The notes under the pieces are model-generated. The model was not told where the DNA came from. It ran no database searches and saw only the letters and a program-made list of their open reading frames with translations. 64,000 bases of DNA, taken from the NCBI GenBank assembly GCA_020248785.1, contig JADCGX010000018.1:1-64000 (forward strand), written 5' to 3'. A program made the translations under genes and the position numbers. This DNA comes from Burkholderiales bacterium (lineage in GTDB: Bacteria; Pseudomonadota; Gammaproteobacteria; Burkholderiales; Burkholderiaceae_F). Each line of letters opens with the position of its first letter. Position 1 is the stretch's first letter. Shown here in pieces: positions 9,302-18,165 of this stretch.

Positions 9302-10947
9302 CGGGCATCTACGACCGCGACCTCGACCGCAACGCGGCCAACTTCGTGCCGCTGACGCCGGTGAGCTTCGTCGAGCGCAGCGCCGAGGTCTTCGGTGACC
9401 TGCCGGCAGTGGTGCATGGCGAGCGCCGCTACACCTGGGCCCAGGTCCGCGAGCGCTCGGCACGCCTGGCAGCGGCGCTGGCCGCGCACGGCGTCGGCCG
9501 CGGCACGACGGTGAGCGCGATGCTGGCCAACACGCCCGAGATGGTCGAGGCGCACTATGCGGTGCCGGCGCTCGGCGCCGTGCTCAACACCCTCAACACC
9601 CGGCTCGATGCGCCGCTGCTGGCCTGGCAGATGAACCACTGCGAGGCCGCGGTGCTGATCACCGACCGCGAGTTCGCGCCCACCATCTCCGCGGCGCTGG
9701 CGATCCTGCGCGAGCAGCACGGACGCTCGCCGCTGGTCGTCGACGTCTGCGATGCCGAGTACGCGGGGCCGGGCGACCGGGTCGGCAGCGTCGAGTACGA
9801 GGCGCTGCTGGCCGCGCACGACCCGCTGGCCCGGCTGGCCGGGCCGGCCGACGAGTGGGACGCGATCGCCGTCAGCTACACCAGCGGCACCACCGGCGAC
9901 CCCAAGGGCGTCGTCACCCACCACCGCGGCGCCTACCTCAACGCCGTCTGCAACGCCGTCACCTGGAACCTGCCGCACTTCGCGCGCTATCTGTGGACGC
10001 TGCCGATGTTCCACTGCAACGGCTGGTGCTTCCCGTGGACGGTGGCGATGGTCGGCGGCACCCACGTCTGCCTGCGCCGGGTCGAGGCGCAGGCCATCCT
10101 CGAGGCGATGCGCGCGCACGGCGTGACGCACTACTGCGCGGCGCCGATCGTGCACAACCTGATCCTCAACGCGCCCGAGCCGCTGCGCGCCGGCATCGCG
10201 CAGACGGTGCACGGCATGGTGGCCGGCGCTGCGCCGCCGGCCGCGATGATCGAGGGCATGGCGCGGATCGGCTTCCGCATCACCCACGTCTACGGCCTGA
10301 CCGAGGTCTACGGGCCGGCCAGCGTGGCCGTGCAGCGCGAGGCCTGGGCCGGGGCCTCGCTGTCGGAGCAGACGCGCCTGAACGGGCGCCAGGGCGTGCG
10401 CTACGTCCTGCAGGAAGGCATGACCGTGATGGACCCGGAGGCCATGACCGAGGTGCCCGCCGACGGCGCCACGATGGGCGAGATCATGTTCCGCGGCAAC
10501 ATCGTGATGAAGGGCTACCTGAAGAACCCGGCCGCCACCGGCAAGGCCTTCGAAGGCGGCTGGTTCCACACCGGCGACCTGGCCGTGCTCGAGCCCGACC
10601 GCTACGCGAAGATCAAGGACCGCAGCAAGGACATCATCATCTCGGGCGGCGAGAACATCAGCTCGCTGGAGGTCGAGGACGCCCTGTACCGGCATCCGGC
10701 CGTGCTGGCCTGCGCGGTGGTGGCGCGGCCCGACCCGAAGTGGGGCGAGACGCCGCTGGCCTACGTCGAGACCAAGACCGGGGCGGAGGTGACGGCCGCG
10801 GAGCTGATCGCGCACTGCCGCTCGCTGCTCGCCGGCTACAAGGTGCCGCGCGAGGTGCGCTTCGAGACCATCCCCAAGACCAGCACCGGCAAGATCCAGA
10901 AGTTCCAGCTGCGCGAGCGCGCGCGAAGCGCCTCGGCCATCGAGTGA
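9298..10947 (+). CDS. Acyl-CoA synthetase (AMP-forming, AlkK/DmdB-like)
   Basis: The GTG at 9298 overlaps the preceding stop and gives 549 residues, the usual length of medium-chain acyl-CoA synthetases. ANL-superfamily motifs are in order: AVSYTSGTTGDPKGVV (P-loop, about residue 200), YGLTEVYGP, GWFHTGDLA, DRSKDIIISGGENIS and the C-terminal catalytic lysine in KTSTGKIQKFQLR. The enzyme activates a fatty or thio-alkanoic acid to its CoA ester via an acyl-AMP. With the enoyl-CoA hydratase-like gene 10 bp downstream it forms an acyl-CoA metabolism unit. The chain-length preference cannot be told from sequence. Confidence 0.87.
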   Translation: MTGIYDRDLDRNAANFVPLTPVSFVERSAEVFGDLPAVVHGERRYTWAQVRERSARLAAALAAHGVGRGTTVSAMLANTPEMVEAHYAVPALGAVLNTLNTRLDAPLLAWQMNHCEAAVLITDREFAPTISAALAILREQHGRSPLVVDVCDAEYAGPGDRVGSVEYEALLAAHDPLARLAGPADEWDAIAVSYTSGTTGDPKGVVTHHRGAYLNAVCNAVTWNLPHFARYLWTLPMFHCNGWCFPWTVAMVGGTHVCLRRVEAQAILEAMRAHGVTHYCAAPIVHNLILNAPEPLRAGIAQTVHGMVAGAAPPAAMIEGMARIGFRITHVYGLTEVYGPASVAVQREAWAGASLSEQTRLNGRQGVRYVLQEGMTVMDPEAMTEVPADGATMGEIMFRGNIVMKGYLKNPAATGKAFEGGWFHTGDLAVLEPDRYAKIKDRSKDIIISGGENISSLEVEDALYRHPAVLACAVVARPDPKWGETPLAYVETKTGAEVTAAELIAHCRSLLAGYKVPREVRFETIPKTSTGKIQKFQLRERARSASAIE

Positions 10948-10957
10948 GGAGTCGGCG

Positions 10958-11749
10958 ATGAACCCGGACACCGACAACGAACCCCCGGTGACGAGCCGCC
11001 GGGACGGGCGCGGCGTCGTCACGCTGACGCTCAACCGCCCGCAGGCGTTCAACGCGTTGTCCGAGGCCCTGCTGGAGGTGCTGCAGGCGGCGCTGGACCG
11101 CGTGGCCTCCGACGAGGGCGTGCGCGTGGTCGTCATCGCCGGGGCGGGGCGCGCGTTCTGCGCCGGGCACGACTTGAAGGAGATGCGGGCCCGGCCGTCG
11201 CTCGACTACTACCAGCGCCTGTTCGCGCAGTGCGGGCGGATGATGATGACCGTCCAGCGCCTGCCCGTGCCGGTGATCGCGCGCGTGCACGGCATCGCCA
11301 CCGCCGCCGGTTGCCAGCTGGTGGCGATGTGCGACCTCGCGGTGGCCGCGCGCGAGGCGCGCTTCGCCGTCAGCGGCGTCAACCTGGGGCTGTTCTGCAG
11401 CACGCCCAGCGTGGCGCTGTCGCGCAACCTGTCGCGCAAGGCCGCCTTCGAGATGCTCGCCACCGGCGACTTCATCAGCGCCGAGCAGGCGCTGGCCAAG
11501 GGGCTCGTCAACCGCGTGGTCGACGCCGGGGCGCTCGACACCGAGGTCGATGCGCTGGCCGAGCGCATCTGCGCCAAGCCGCGCGTGGCACTGGCGCTCG
11601 GCAAGCAGCTCTTCTACCGCCAGCTCGAGCACGGCATCGAGGCCGCCTACGACGACGCGGCTGCCACGATGGCCTGCAACATGATGGACGCCAGCGCGCT
11701 CGAGGGCGTCCAGGCCTTCATCGACAAGAGGCCGCCGGACTGGGGCTGA
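10958..11749 (+). CDS. Enoyl-CoA hydratase/isomerase family protein, ECHDC3-like
   Basis: A crotonase-fold protein of 263 residues. The CoA/oxyanion-hole segments are clear (GAGRAFCAGHDLKEM and GIATAAGCQLVAMCDLAVA). At the two glutamates used by true hydratases, this protein has Gln (GCQL) and Gly (SGVNLGLFCSTP). This is the pattern of the ECHDC3 group, so classical hydratase activity is doubtful. It lies 10 bp downstream of an acyl-CoA synthetase with gaggagtc before the ATG, suggesting co-expression. A different crotonase reaction or a binding role is possible. Confidence 0.8.
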   Translation: MNPDTDNEPPVTSRRDGRGVVTLTLNRPQAFNALSEALLEVLQAALDRVASDEGVRVVVIAGAGRAFCAGHDLKEMRARPSLDYYQRLFAQCGRMMMTVQRLPVPVIARVHGIATAAGCQLVAMCDLAVAAREARFAVSGVNLGLFCSTPSVALSRNLSRKAAFEMLATGDFISAEQALAKGLVNRVVDAGALDTEVDALAERICAKPRVALALGKQLFYRQLEHGIEAAYDDAAATMACNMMDASALEGVQAFIDKRPPDWG

Positions 11750-11774
11750 CGGCCCGCCGGCCGCATCGACGCCG

Positions 11775-12365
11775 ATGGCCGCCCCGGTCACCAAGCGCCA
11801 GATCCGTGCCCTCGACGTGCTCGCCTACGAGGGCGTGCGCTCCGAGCTGCGCTCGGGCGACCTCGTGTTCTGCTCGGGCAGCTATGCGCTGTCGGGCCTG
11901 ATCCAGAAGTTCACCCGCTCGGTCTGGAGCCACGTCGGCATCGTCCACGTCGATGAACGGCTGGGACGGGTGTTCGTGCTCGAGAGCGAGGCCGGCATCG
12001 GCGTGCGCCTGGTGCCGGTGAGCAAGTACCTGCGCGACTACCACGGCCGCCGCCGCCCCTACCGCGGCGAGATCGTCGTCGCGCGCGTCGCGCCCGCGCT
12101 CGGCGAGCATCAGGTGCGCGAGGCGGTGAGCTTCGGCATGGACCTGCTGACGCGGCCCTACGACAACTTCGAGATCCTGCGCATCGCCACCCGCATCCTG
12201 TTCCGCAAGGGCCGGCGCGTGCGCGACCGCAAGTTCATCTGCAGCGAGCTCGTCGACGAGTGCTTCCGGGCTGCCGGCATCCGCTTCCGGCACGCCGACA
12301 ACTTCATCAGCCCCGACGACATCTGGCGCGACGACATCGTGGCGCTGCGCGCGCGGATCCTGTGA
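11775..12365 (+). CDS. YiiX-like permuted NlpC/P60 hydrolase
   Basis: The 196-residue protein resembles the YiiX/YebB group (peptidase family C92, permuted papain fold). The N-terminal part has GDLVFCSG, then SHVGIVH carries the presumed catalytic His, and KFICSELVDECF carries the presumed catalytic Cys; the order is His before Cys, as expected for the permutation. Substrates of this group are not well established; amide or acyl bonds in lipids or peptides are candidates. No signal peptide is visible, so it may act in the cytosol. It follows the ECHDC3-like gene by 25 bp and may share its transcript. Confidence 0.72.
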   Translation: MAAPVTKRQIRALDVLAYEGVRSELRSGDLVFCSGSYALSGLIQKFTRSVWSHVGIVHVDERLGRVFVLESEAGIGVRLVPVSKYLRDYHGRRRPYRGEIVVARVAPALGEHQVREAVSFGMDLLTRPYDNFEILRIATRILFRKGRRVRDRKFICSELVDECFRAAGIRFRHADNFISPDDIWRDDIVALRARIL

Positions 12366-12368
12366 ACG

Positions 12369-12884
12369 GTGTCGTGTTCGGCCCCCGTTCGGCTGCCGGA
12401 AGCGCCGAACGGTCGGGCCCACTCGGCGCGTGGCGGCATCGCGTGGGTCGAGGCCGGCGGCGAGGTCGATGCCCGTGAGCGAAGCAGCCTTCGAGAGCGG
12501 GGCGGGCGGGTGCCTGGCGGTGCGATGGATCCTGGGGGCCGGGGCCTGCCGGGTGTGGCGGCCGGCCAGACCTGGCAGACCGACTACCGGGTCGGCGACC
12601 CGGCGTCGGGTGCCGACTTCCGGTGGACCGCCTCCGCGTCCGGACCGACCGAGATCGCAGTGCCTGCCGACCGCTTCGTGGTCTTCCTGATCCGGTACAG
12701 CAGGGTCGTCGCCCGCGCCCCGGGCGGCCGCATGCCGGGCGGCTATCGCGGGCCTGCGGAGGCGTGCGTGTGGCATGCCCCGGAACTGGGCCGCGTCGTG
12801 CGCTTCGAGTTCGAGGCCCGCCCCCAGTTCTCGGCGCGCGAGCAGCAGGCGATCGAGCTGACCCGCATCGCGCGAGCGCCCTGA
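12369..12884 (+). pseudogene. Hypothetical protein, probable decayed gene
   Basis: The frame encodes 171 residues. The first about 65 are Arg/Gly-rich with no family look. The C-terminal half (from GQTWQTDYRV, through VVFLIRYSRVV, to APELGRVVRFEFEARPQF) has the hydrophobic/charged pattern of a folded beta-rich domain. This fits a gene whose original N-terminus has been lost or frameshifted. No good ribosome binding site precedes the first ATG. The family is not recognised. Confidence 0.35.
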
Positions 12885-12945
12885 AGGACAGGCGAACCCC
12901 GGGCTGCGACGGACGGCCTCTCGGCCTCCGGGTCCCCGCGGCGGT

Positions 12946-14619
12946 TCACATCCCCGCGTAGTTCGGCCCGCCGCCGCCCTCGGGCGTGACCCAGACGATG
13001 TTCTGCGTCGGGTCCTTGATGTCGCAGGTCTTGCAGTGCACGCAGTTCTGCGCGTTAATCTGCAGCCGCTCGCCGCCGGCGCCGTCGTCGACGTACTCGT
13101 AAACGCCCGCCGGGCAGTAGCGGCTCTCGGGGCCTGCGAACCGCACCAGGTTCACCGCCGTCGGCACCGACGCATCCTTCAGCGTCAGGTGCGCCGGCTG
13201 GTTCTCCTCGTGGTTGGTGTTGCTGAGGTAGACCGACGACAGGCGGTCGAAGGTCAGCACGCCGTCGGGCTTGGGGTAGCGGATCGGCTCGACCTGGCCG
13301 GCGGCGTGCAGCCGCGCGTGGTCGGGCACGCCGCCGGAGAGCGTCCACGGCGGGCTCTGGATGCCCAGCCTGGGCAGCAGCCACTGCTCGACGCCGGTCA
13401 TCAGCGCGCCGATCGTGTTGCCCTTCTTGAACCAGAGCTTGAAGTTGCGCGCCTGCTTCAGCTCCGCGTGCAGCCAGCTCTTCTCGAAGGCCTCGGGGTA
13501 GGCTGCCAGTTCGTCGGCACGGCGGCCGGCCTGCAGCGCCGGCACCAGGGCCTCGGCCGCCAGCATCCCGCTCTTGATGGCCGCGTGGCTGCCCTTGATG
13601 CGCGCGGCGTTCAGCGTGCCCGCATCACAGCCCACCAGCGCGCCCCCCGGGAACACCAGCCTGGGCAGGGCGAGCAGGCCGCCGGCCGCGATCGCGCGCG
13701 CGCCGTAGCCGACGCGCTTGCCGCCTTCGAGGTGGGCGCGGATGGCCGGGTGCGTCTTCCAGCGCTGCATCTCCTCGAACGGGCTGATCCAGGGGTTCTG
13801 GTAGTCCAGGCCGGTGACCAGGCCGAGCGTGACCAGGTTGCCCTCGAGGTGGTACAGGAAGCCGCCGCCGTAGGTCTGCTCGTCCATCGGCCAGCCGGCG
13901 GTGTGCACGACGAGGCCGGGGCGTGCCCTGGCGGGATCGACCTCCCACAGTTCCTTCACGCCGAGGGCGTAGGTCTGCGGCTCGCGGCCCTCGGCCAGGC
14001 CGAAGCGCGCCACCAGCTGGCGGCCGAGGTGGCCGCGCGCGCCCTCGGCGAACACGGTGTAGCGGCCGAGCAGCTCCATGCCGAGCTGGAAGCCCTCGTG
14101 CGGCTGCCCGTCCTTGCCGATGCCCATGTTGCCGGTGGCCACGCCGCGCACCGCGCCCTGCCCGTCGTACAGCACCTCGGCGGCCGCAAAGCCGGGGAAG
14201 ATCTCGACGCCCAGTGCCTCGGCCTGCTGCGCCATCCAGCGCACCACCGAGCCCAGGCTGATCACGTAGTTGCCCTCGTTGTGCAGGCACTGCGGAACCA
14301 GCCACGCCGGTGTCTTCTGGGCGCCCGCGGCGCCGAGGAACAGCACCTCGTCGGCCGTGACCGGCTGGTTCAGCGGCGCGCCGCGCTCCTTCCAGTCCGG
14401 GATCAGCTCGGTGATCGCGCGCGGGTCCATCACGGCGCCGGACAGGATGTGCGCGCCCGGCTCCGAGCCCTTCTCGAGCACCACCACCGACAGCGAGGCG
14501 TCCAGCTGCTTGAGGCGGATGGCGGTGGCCAGGCCCGCGGGACCGGCACCGACGACGACGACGTCGTACTCCATCGACTCGCGCGGTCCGAACTGGGCGA
14601 GGATCTCTTCGGGCGACAT
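12946..14619 (-). CDS. etfD: Electron transfer flavoprotein-ubiquinone oxidoreductase
   Basis: A full-length (557 residues) ETF-QO. The N-terminal FAD site is VVVVGAGPAGLATAIRL. The C-terminal 4Fe-4S cluster ligands are seen in RYCPAG and NCVHCKTCDIKDP, and the protein ends with the family-typical GPNYAGM. It passes electrons from reduced ETF, loaded by acyl-CoA and amino-acid dehydrogenases, to ubiquinone at the inner membrane face. Its ATG is preceded by aggagcaaag. It fits the acyl-CoA genes upstream in function. No etfAB genes are in the window. Confidence 0.95.
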   Translation of the reverse strand: MSPEEILAQFGPRESMEYDVVVVGAGPAGLATAIRLKQLDASLSVVVLEKGSEPGAHILSGAVMDPRAITELIPDWKERGAPLNQPVTADEVLFLGAAGAQKTPAWLVPQCLHNEGNYVISLGSVVRWMAQQAEALGVEIFPGFAAAEVLYDGQGAVRGVATGNMGIGKDGQPHEGFQLGMELLGRYTVFAEGARGHLGRQLVARFGLAEGREPQTYALGVKELWEVDPARARPGLVVHTAGWPMDEQTYGGGFLYHLEGNLVTLGLVTGLDYQNPWISPFEEMQRWKTHPAIRAHLEGGKRVGYGARAIAAGGLLALPRLVFPGGALVGCDAGTLNAARIKGSHAAIKSGMLAAEALVPALQAGRRADELAAYPEAFEKSWLHAELKQARNFKLWFKKGNTIGALMTGVEQWLLPRLGIQSPPWTLSGGVPDHARLHAAGQVEPIRYPKPDGVLTFDRLSSVYLSNTNHEENQPAHLTLKDASVPTAVNLVRFAGPESRYCPAGVYEYVDDGAGGERLQINAQNCVHCKTCDIKDPTQNIVWVTPEGGGGPNYAGM

Positions 14620-14778
14620 GCTTTGCTCCTGGGGGCCCCGGGACGGCGCCGCGCCCGGCGCGCCCGCCGCGGCGGACGGGGTGCACGGTGCAGCCGGCTT
14701 TGCTGGCAGGGCGCGCGATTCTAGGCACCGCGCCGTGAAGGCGCGTCGGGGCTCCGCGGCACACGGGGCGCCTGGCGC

Positions 14779-15180
14779 TCAGCGGCGCAGCAGCGCCACC
14801 GTGCCGATGCCCGCGAAGGTCATGGCCAGCGAGCCCAGCACGTGCGCGGCCACGGTGGCCAGCGCCCAGCCCGCGCGGCCGGCCTGCAGCAGCCCGACGA
14901 CCTCGGCCGAGAACGCGGAGAAGGTGGTGAAGGCGCCCAGGAAGCCGGTGACGACCAGCAACTTCCACTGCGCCGGCAGCTCGGGGTGCAGCGCGAACCA
15001 CGCCAGCGCCAGACCGATCAGGTAGCCGCCTCCGAGGTTGGCGACCAGGGTGCCGGGCGGCAGCGCCGGGAACAGCCCGTTCAGCCCGACCGCCAGCCCC
15101 CAGCGCAGCCACGCGCCGAGCACCGCGCCGGTGGCGACGGCGGCGGCGGCGGCCAGGAAGCTGGGGGCGGCGGGGCTCAT
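14779..15180 (-). CDS. crcB: Fluoride-specific ion channel
   Basis: A 133-residue, four-helix membrane protein of the CrcB/Fluc family. The motifs GALLGAxLR-type (GAVLGAWLRWGL), VANLGGGYLIG and GFLGAFTTFSAF are all present. It exports toxic fluoride as a dual-topology dimer in the inner membrane. A possible -10 (GATAAT on the minus strand, 15205-15210) lies 24 nt before the ATG. No fluoride riboswitch could be recognised upstream. The single gene fits the homodimeric form. Confidence 0.93.
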   Translation of the reverse strand: MSPAAPSFLAAAAAVATGAVLGAWLRWGLAVGLNGLFPALPPGTLVANLGGGYLIGLALAWFALHPELPAQWKLLVVTGFLGAFTTFSAFSAEVVGLLQAGRAGWALATVAAHVLGSLAMTFAGIGTVALLRR

Positions 15181-15305
15181 CGTGCGCAGTCCACGCGGTG
15201 CAGGATTATCGGCGCCGTGGTCGCGCGCGGGCGGCCGCGCAGGCCGGATTGGGTAGCATCTGCGGCTGGTCCGGACAGGGGCAGCGACCCCGGGGAGCGC
15301 AGGCG

Positions 15306-16121
15306 ATGGCCATGGACGTGGTCGACTACGAGATCAAGGGCGCCGAGATGCAGTACGTCGAGGTCGAGCTCGACCCCGGCGAGGCTGCGGTCGGCGAGGC
15401 CGGCAGCCTGATGTTCATGGACGCCGGCGTGTCGATGGACACCGTCTTCGGCGACGGCAGCCAGCCGCAGGGCGGCCTGCTCGGCAAGCTGCTCGGGGCC
15501 GGCAAGCGCCTGGTCACCGGCGAGTCGCTGTTCACCACCGTCTACACCAACGGCAGCAGCGCCAAGCAGCGCGTCGCCTTCGCCGCCCCGTACCCGGGCA
15601 AGATCCTCGCGATGGACCTGCGGCAGCTCGGCGGACAGCTGATCTGCCAGCGCGACAGCTTCCTGTGCGCCGCGCGCGGCGTCTCGCTGGGCATCGCGTT
15701 CCAGCGCAAGCTCGGCGTGGGCTTCTTCGGCGGCGAGGGCTTCATCATGCAGAAGCTCGATGGCGACGGCCTGGCCTTCGTGCATGCGGGCGGCACCGTG
15801 GCCCGGCGCGAGCTGCAGGCCGGGCAGACGCTGCTGGTGGACACGGGATGCGTGGTCGCCTACACGTCCACGGTCCAGTTCGAGATCCAGTACGTCGGCA
15901 AGATCAAGACCGCCCTGTTCGGCGGCGAGGGCCTGTTCTTCGCGCGGCTGGCCGGCCCCGGCACGGTGTGGCTGCAGAGCCTGCCCTTCTCGCGCCTGGC
16001 CTCGCGCGTGTTCGCCGCGGCGCCGCAGACCGGTGGCGGGCGCACCGAACAGGCCGGCCTCGGCGGGCTGGCTGCAGGCGGCGTGCTCGGCGGCATCCTC
16101 GGCGGCGACGACGACAGCTGA
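15306..16121 (+). CDS. AIM24-family protein (TIGR00266)
   Basis: The ATG at 15306 with gggagcgcagg upstream gives 271 residues. The sequence shows the AIM24/TIGR00266 pattern: MQYVEVELDPGEAAVGEAGS near the start, repeated beta-strand segments, GFFGGEGFIMQKLDGDGLAF and a second GLFGGEGLFFARLAGPG. The C-terminal tail is glycine-rich. The family forms a beta-sandwich of unknown function. No signal peptide is seen. A neighbouring Tat-like secreted protein begins 9 bp downstream of the stop. Confidence 0.78.
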   Translation: MAMDVVDYEIKGAEMQYVEVELDPGEAAVGEAGSLMFMDAGVSMDTVFGDGSQPQGGLLGKLLGAGKRLVTGESLFTTVYTNGSSAKQRVAFAAPYPGKILAMDLRQLGGQLICQRDSFLCAARGVSLGIAFQRKLGVGFFGGEGFIMQKLDGDGLAFVHAGGTVARRELQAGQTLLVDTGCVVAYTSTVQFEIQYVGKIKTALFGGEGLFFARLAGPGTVWLQSLPFSRLASRVFAAAPQTGGGRTEQAGLGGLAAGGVLGGILGGDDDS

Positions 16122-16129
16122 GCGCGGAC

Positions 16130-17200
16130 GTGAGGGCACGACGCGGACTGCTCGGCGCGGCGGCGGCCGCGCTGCTCGGCGCCCGCCTGGGCGGCGCGGC
16201 CGCACCGAGCCCGGCCGCGGCCCCCGGGGCCGCCGCGGCACCCGGCCCGGCGGCAGCCGGGTCCACGGGGGCGCCGCGGCCGATCCTCGTGCTGAACTCG
16301 CTCGACGCCGACGTCAGCCTGATCGACCCGCGCAGCTACCGCACGATCCGGCGCATCCCCACCGGCAAGGAGCCGCACCACCTGTACCTGACGCCGGACG
16401 AGAAGAGCGTCATCGTCGCCAACGCCGCGGGCAATTCGCTCACCTTCATCGACCCGGTGAGCGGCGAGGTGCAGCGCACGCTGCGCGACATCGTCGACCC
16501 GTACCACCTGCGGTTCTCGCCGGACATGAAGTGGTTCGTCACCGCGGCCAACCGCCTGAACCACGTCGACGTGTACCGGTGGCTGCCGGGCGAGCCGATG
16601 CCGCTCGCGCTCGTGCGGCGCATTCCGGCGGCGCGCACGCCGAGCCACCTCGCGATCGACAGCCGCAGCACGACGGTGCACGTCTCGCTGCAGGACAGCG
16701 ACGAGATCACCGCGATCGAACTGGCCACGCAGCAGCGCGGTTACACCGCGCGGGTCGGCCGCATGCCGGCGGACGTGTTCCTCGCGCCCGACGACCGGCT
16801 GCTGTTCGTGGCGCTCACCGGCGACCGCTTCGTCGAGGCCTGGGACGTGTCGGGCGGGTGGAAGACGGCGCCGCGGCTGGCCGGCCGCATCGCCACCGGC
16901 GACGGGGCGCACGCCTTCCGCGCCCGCGGCGACCGGCGCCACCTGTTCGTCAGCAACCGGGTCGCCAACACGATCAGCCTGCTCGACATGCAGACGCTGT
17001 CCGTCGTGGCCGAGTACCCGGCGCCGGGCGGCCCGGACTGCATGGAGCTGCTCGCCGACGGCCGCACGCTGCTGGTCACGTCGCGCTGGGCGCGCAAGCT
17101 GACCTTCATCGACACCGAGGCCCGCAAGGTCGTGCGCCAGGTCGACGTCGGCCGCTCCCCGCACGGCGTCTGGACGCTCGACCATGCGCCGCGCCTGTAG
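16130..17200 (+). CDS. Secreted YncE-like beta-propeller protein
   Basis: Starting at the GTG 16130 the protein has 356 residues. The N-terminus RARRGLLGAAAAALLGA looks like a twin-arginine signal, followed by an Ala/Pro-rich linker. Six or seven blades follow with the YncE pattern, for example SLIDPRSYRTIRRIPTGKEP, TFIDPVSGEVQRTL and TFIDTEARKVVRQVDVGRSP. YncE-like propellers are periplasmic, and roles such as DNA or ligand binding have been suggested. The 3' end overlaps the deacetylase gene by 17 bp, so the two are probably co-expressed. The start is uncertain because no strong ribosome binding site is seen. Confidence 0.7.
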   Translation: MRARRGLLGAAAAALLGARLGGAAAPSPAAAPGAAAAPGPAAAGSTGAPRPILVLNSLDADVSLIDPRSYRTIRRIPTGKEPHHLYLTPDEKSVIVANAAGNSLTFIDPVSGEVQRTLRDIVDPYHLRFSPDMKWFVTAANRLNHVDVYRWLPGEPMPLALVRRIPAARTPSHLAIDSRSTTVHVSLQDSDEITAIELATQQRGYTARVGRMPADVFLAPDDRLLFVALTGDRFVEAWDVSGGWKTAPRLAGRIATGDGAHAFRARGDRRHLFVSNRVANTISLLDMQTLSVVAEYPAPGGPDCMELLADGRTLLVTSRWARKLTFIDTEARKVVRQVDVGRSPHGVWTLDHAPRL

Positions 17201-17987
17201 CCGGCTGGCCGCGCCGTGGGCCGCGCTGCGGGCTGCGCTGCTGGTGGCCGCTGCCCCCATGCTGCCGGTCGCGGCCTGCGAGCGGCCGGTGTACCTGACC
17301 TTCGACACCGGCCACATGGGCGTCGCGCCGCTGGTGGCCGACGTGCTCAAGCGCCACGCCGTCAAGGCCACCTTCTTCCTCGCCAACGAGCGCACGCGCG
17401 ACGGCGGCGGCAGCCTCGACGAGCGCTGGGCGGCCTGGTGGCGCGAGCGCGCGGCCGAGGGCCACGTGTTCGGCTCGCACACCTGGGACCACGACGTCTG
17501 GCAGGCCGACCTGCCCGGTGGCGCGCTGCGCACCCGCCCGACGATGGGTCCGCAGGCCGGCCGCACCCGGGTGCTCGACGCCGCGGCCTACTGCGAGGAG
17601 CTCGAGCGCCCGGCCCGCCGCTTTGCCGAGATCACCGGCCAGCGGATGGGCTCGGTGTTCCGCGCCCCGGGCGGCAGGACCTCGGCCGCGCTGCTGGCCG
17701 CGGCCTCCACGTGCGGCTACACCCACGTCGGCTGGAGCCCGGCGGGCTTTCTGGGTGACGAGCTGCCGAGCGACCGCCATCCGAACCGGGCGCTGCTGGC
17801 GCAGGCGCTGCGCGACGTGCGGCCCGGCGACATCCTGCTGGCCCACCTGGGCATCTGGAGCCGGCAGGATCCCTGGGCGCCGGCCGTGCTCGAGCCGCTG
17901 ATCGCGGGCCTGAAGGAGCGCGGCATGTGCTTCGCGACGCTGCGCGAGCACCCGCGCTATGGCCGCGCGGCGGCGACGCCGCGTTGA
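17184..17987 (+). CDS. Polysaccharide deacetylase family protein (NodB-like), secreted
   Basis: The 267-residue protein has an N-terminal signal peptide (hydrophobic about residues 10-30) and a NodB-homology domain. The first motif is YLTFDTGHM, where the usual second aspartate of TFDDG, a metal ligand, is Thr. The second motif SHTWDH and the third FRAPGGRT are intact. Family members remove N-acetyl groups from cell-wall or exopolysaccharide sugars. The substitution could change metal binding or substrate. The gene overlaps the YncE-like gene by 17 bp. Confidence 0.75.
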   Translation: MRRACSRLAAPWAALRAALLVAAAPMLPVAACERPVYLTFDTGHMGVAPLVADVLKRHAVKATFFLANERTRDGGGSLDERWAAWWRERAAEGHVFGSHTWDHDVWQADLPGGALRTRPTMGPQAGRTRVLDAAAYCEELERPARRFAEITGQRMGSVFRAPGGRTSAALLAAASTCGYTHVGWSPAGFLGDELPSDRHPNRALLAQALRDVRPGDILLAHLGIWSRQDPWAPAVLEPLIAGLKERGMCFATLREHPRYGRAAATPR

Positions 17988-18165
17988 GAGGGCGAGAGGC
18001 AATCCATCCATGGCCGCCTTGACTGCCCTGACTGCCCGCTGCGCCCCGTCCGGCGTTGCGCATACTCGCCGCGGCTCGGGCTGCGTCTGCGCTTCGCGCC
18101 TGCATCGGAACGTCTCGCGCAGCCCCCTCGGCCACGCCGGACGGCCTCTCACCGCCTGAGTTGCC

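Noticed and set aside
15181..15305. Fluoride riboswitch upstream of crcB.
   Set aside because: No segment matches the conserved fluoride aptamer pattern on the minus strand.
17988..18165. Small frame covering the gap before the sterol-desaturase-type gene.
   Set aside because: No ribosome binding site, no family pattern, and it overlaps the end of the upstream gene out of frame. The gap seems non-coding.
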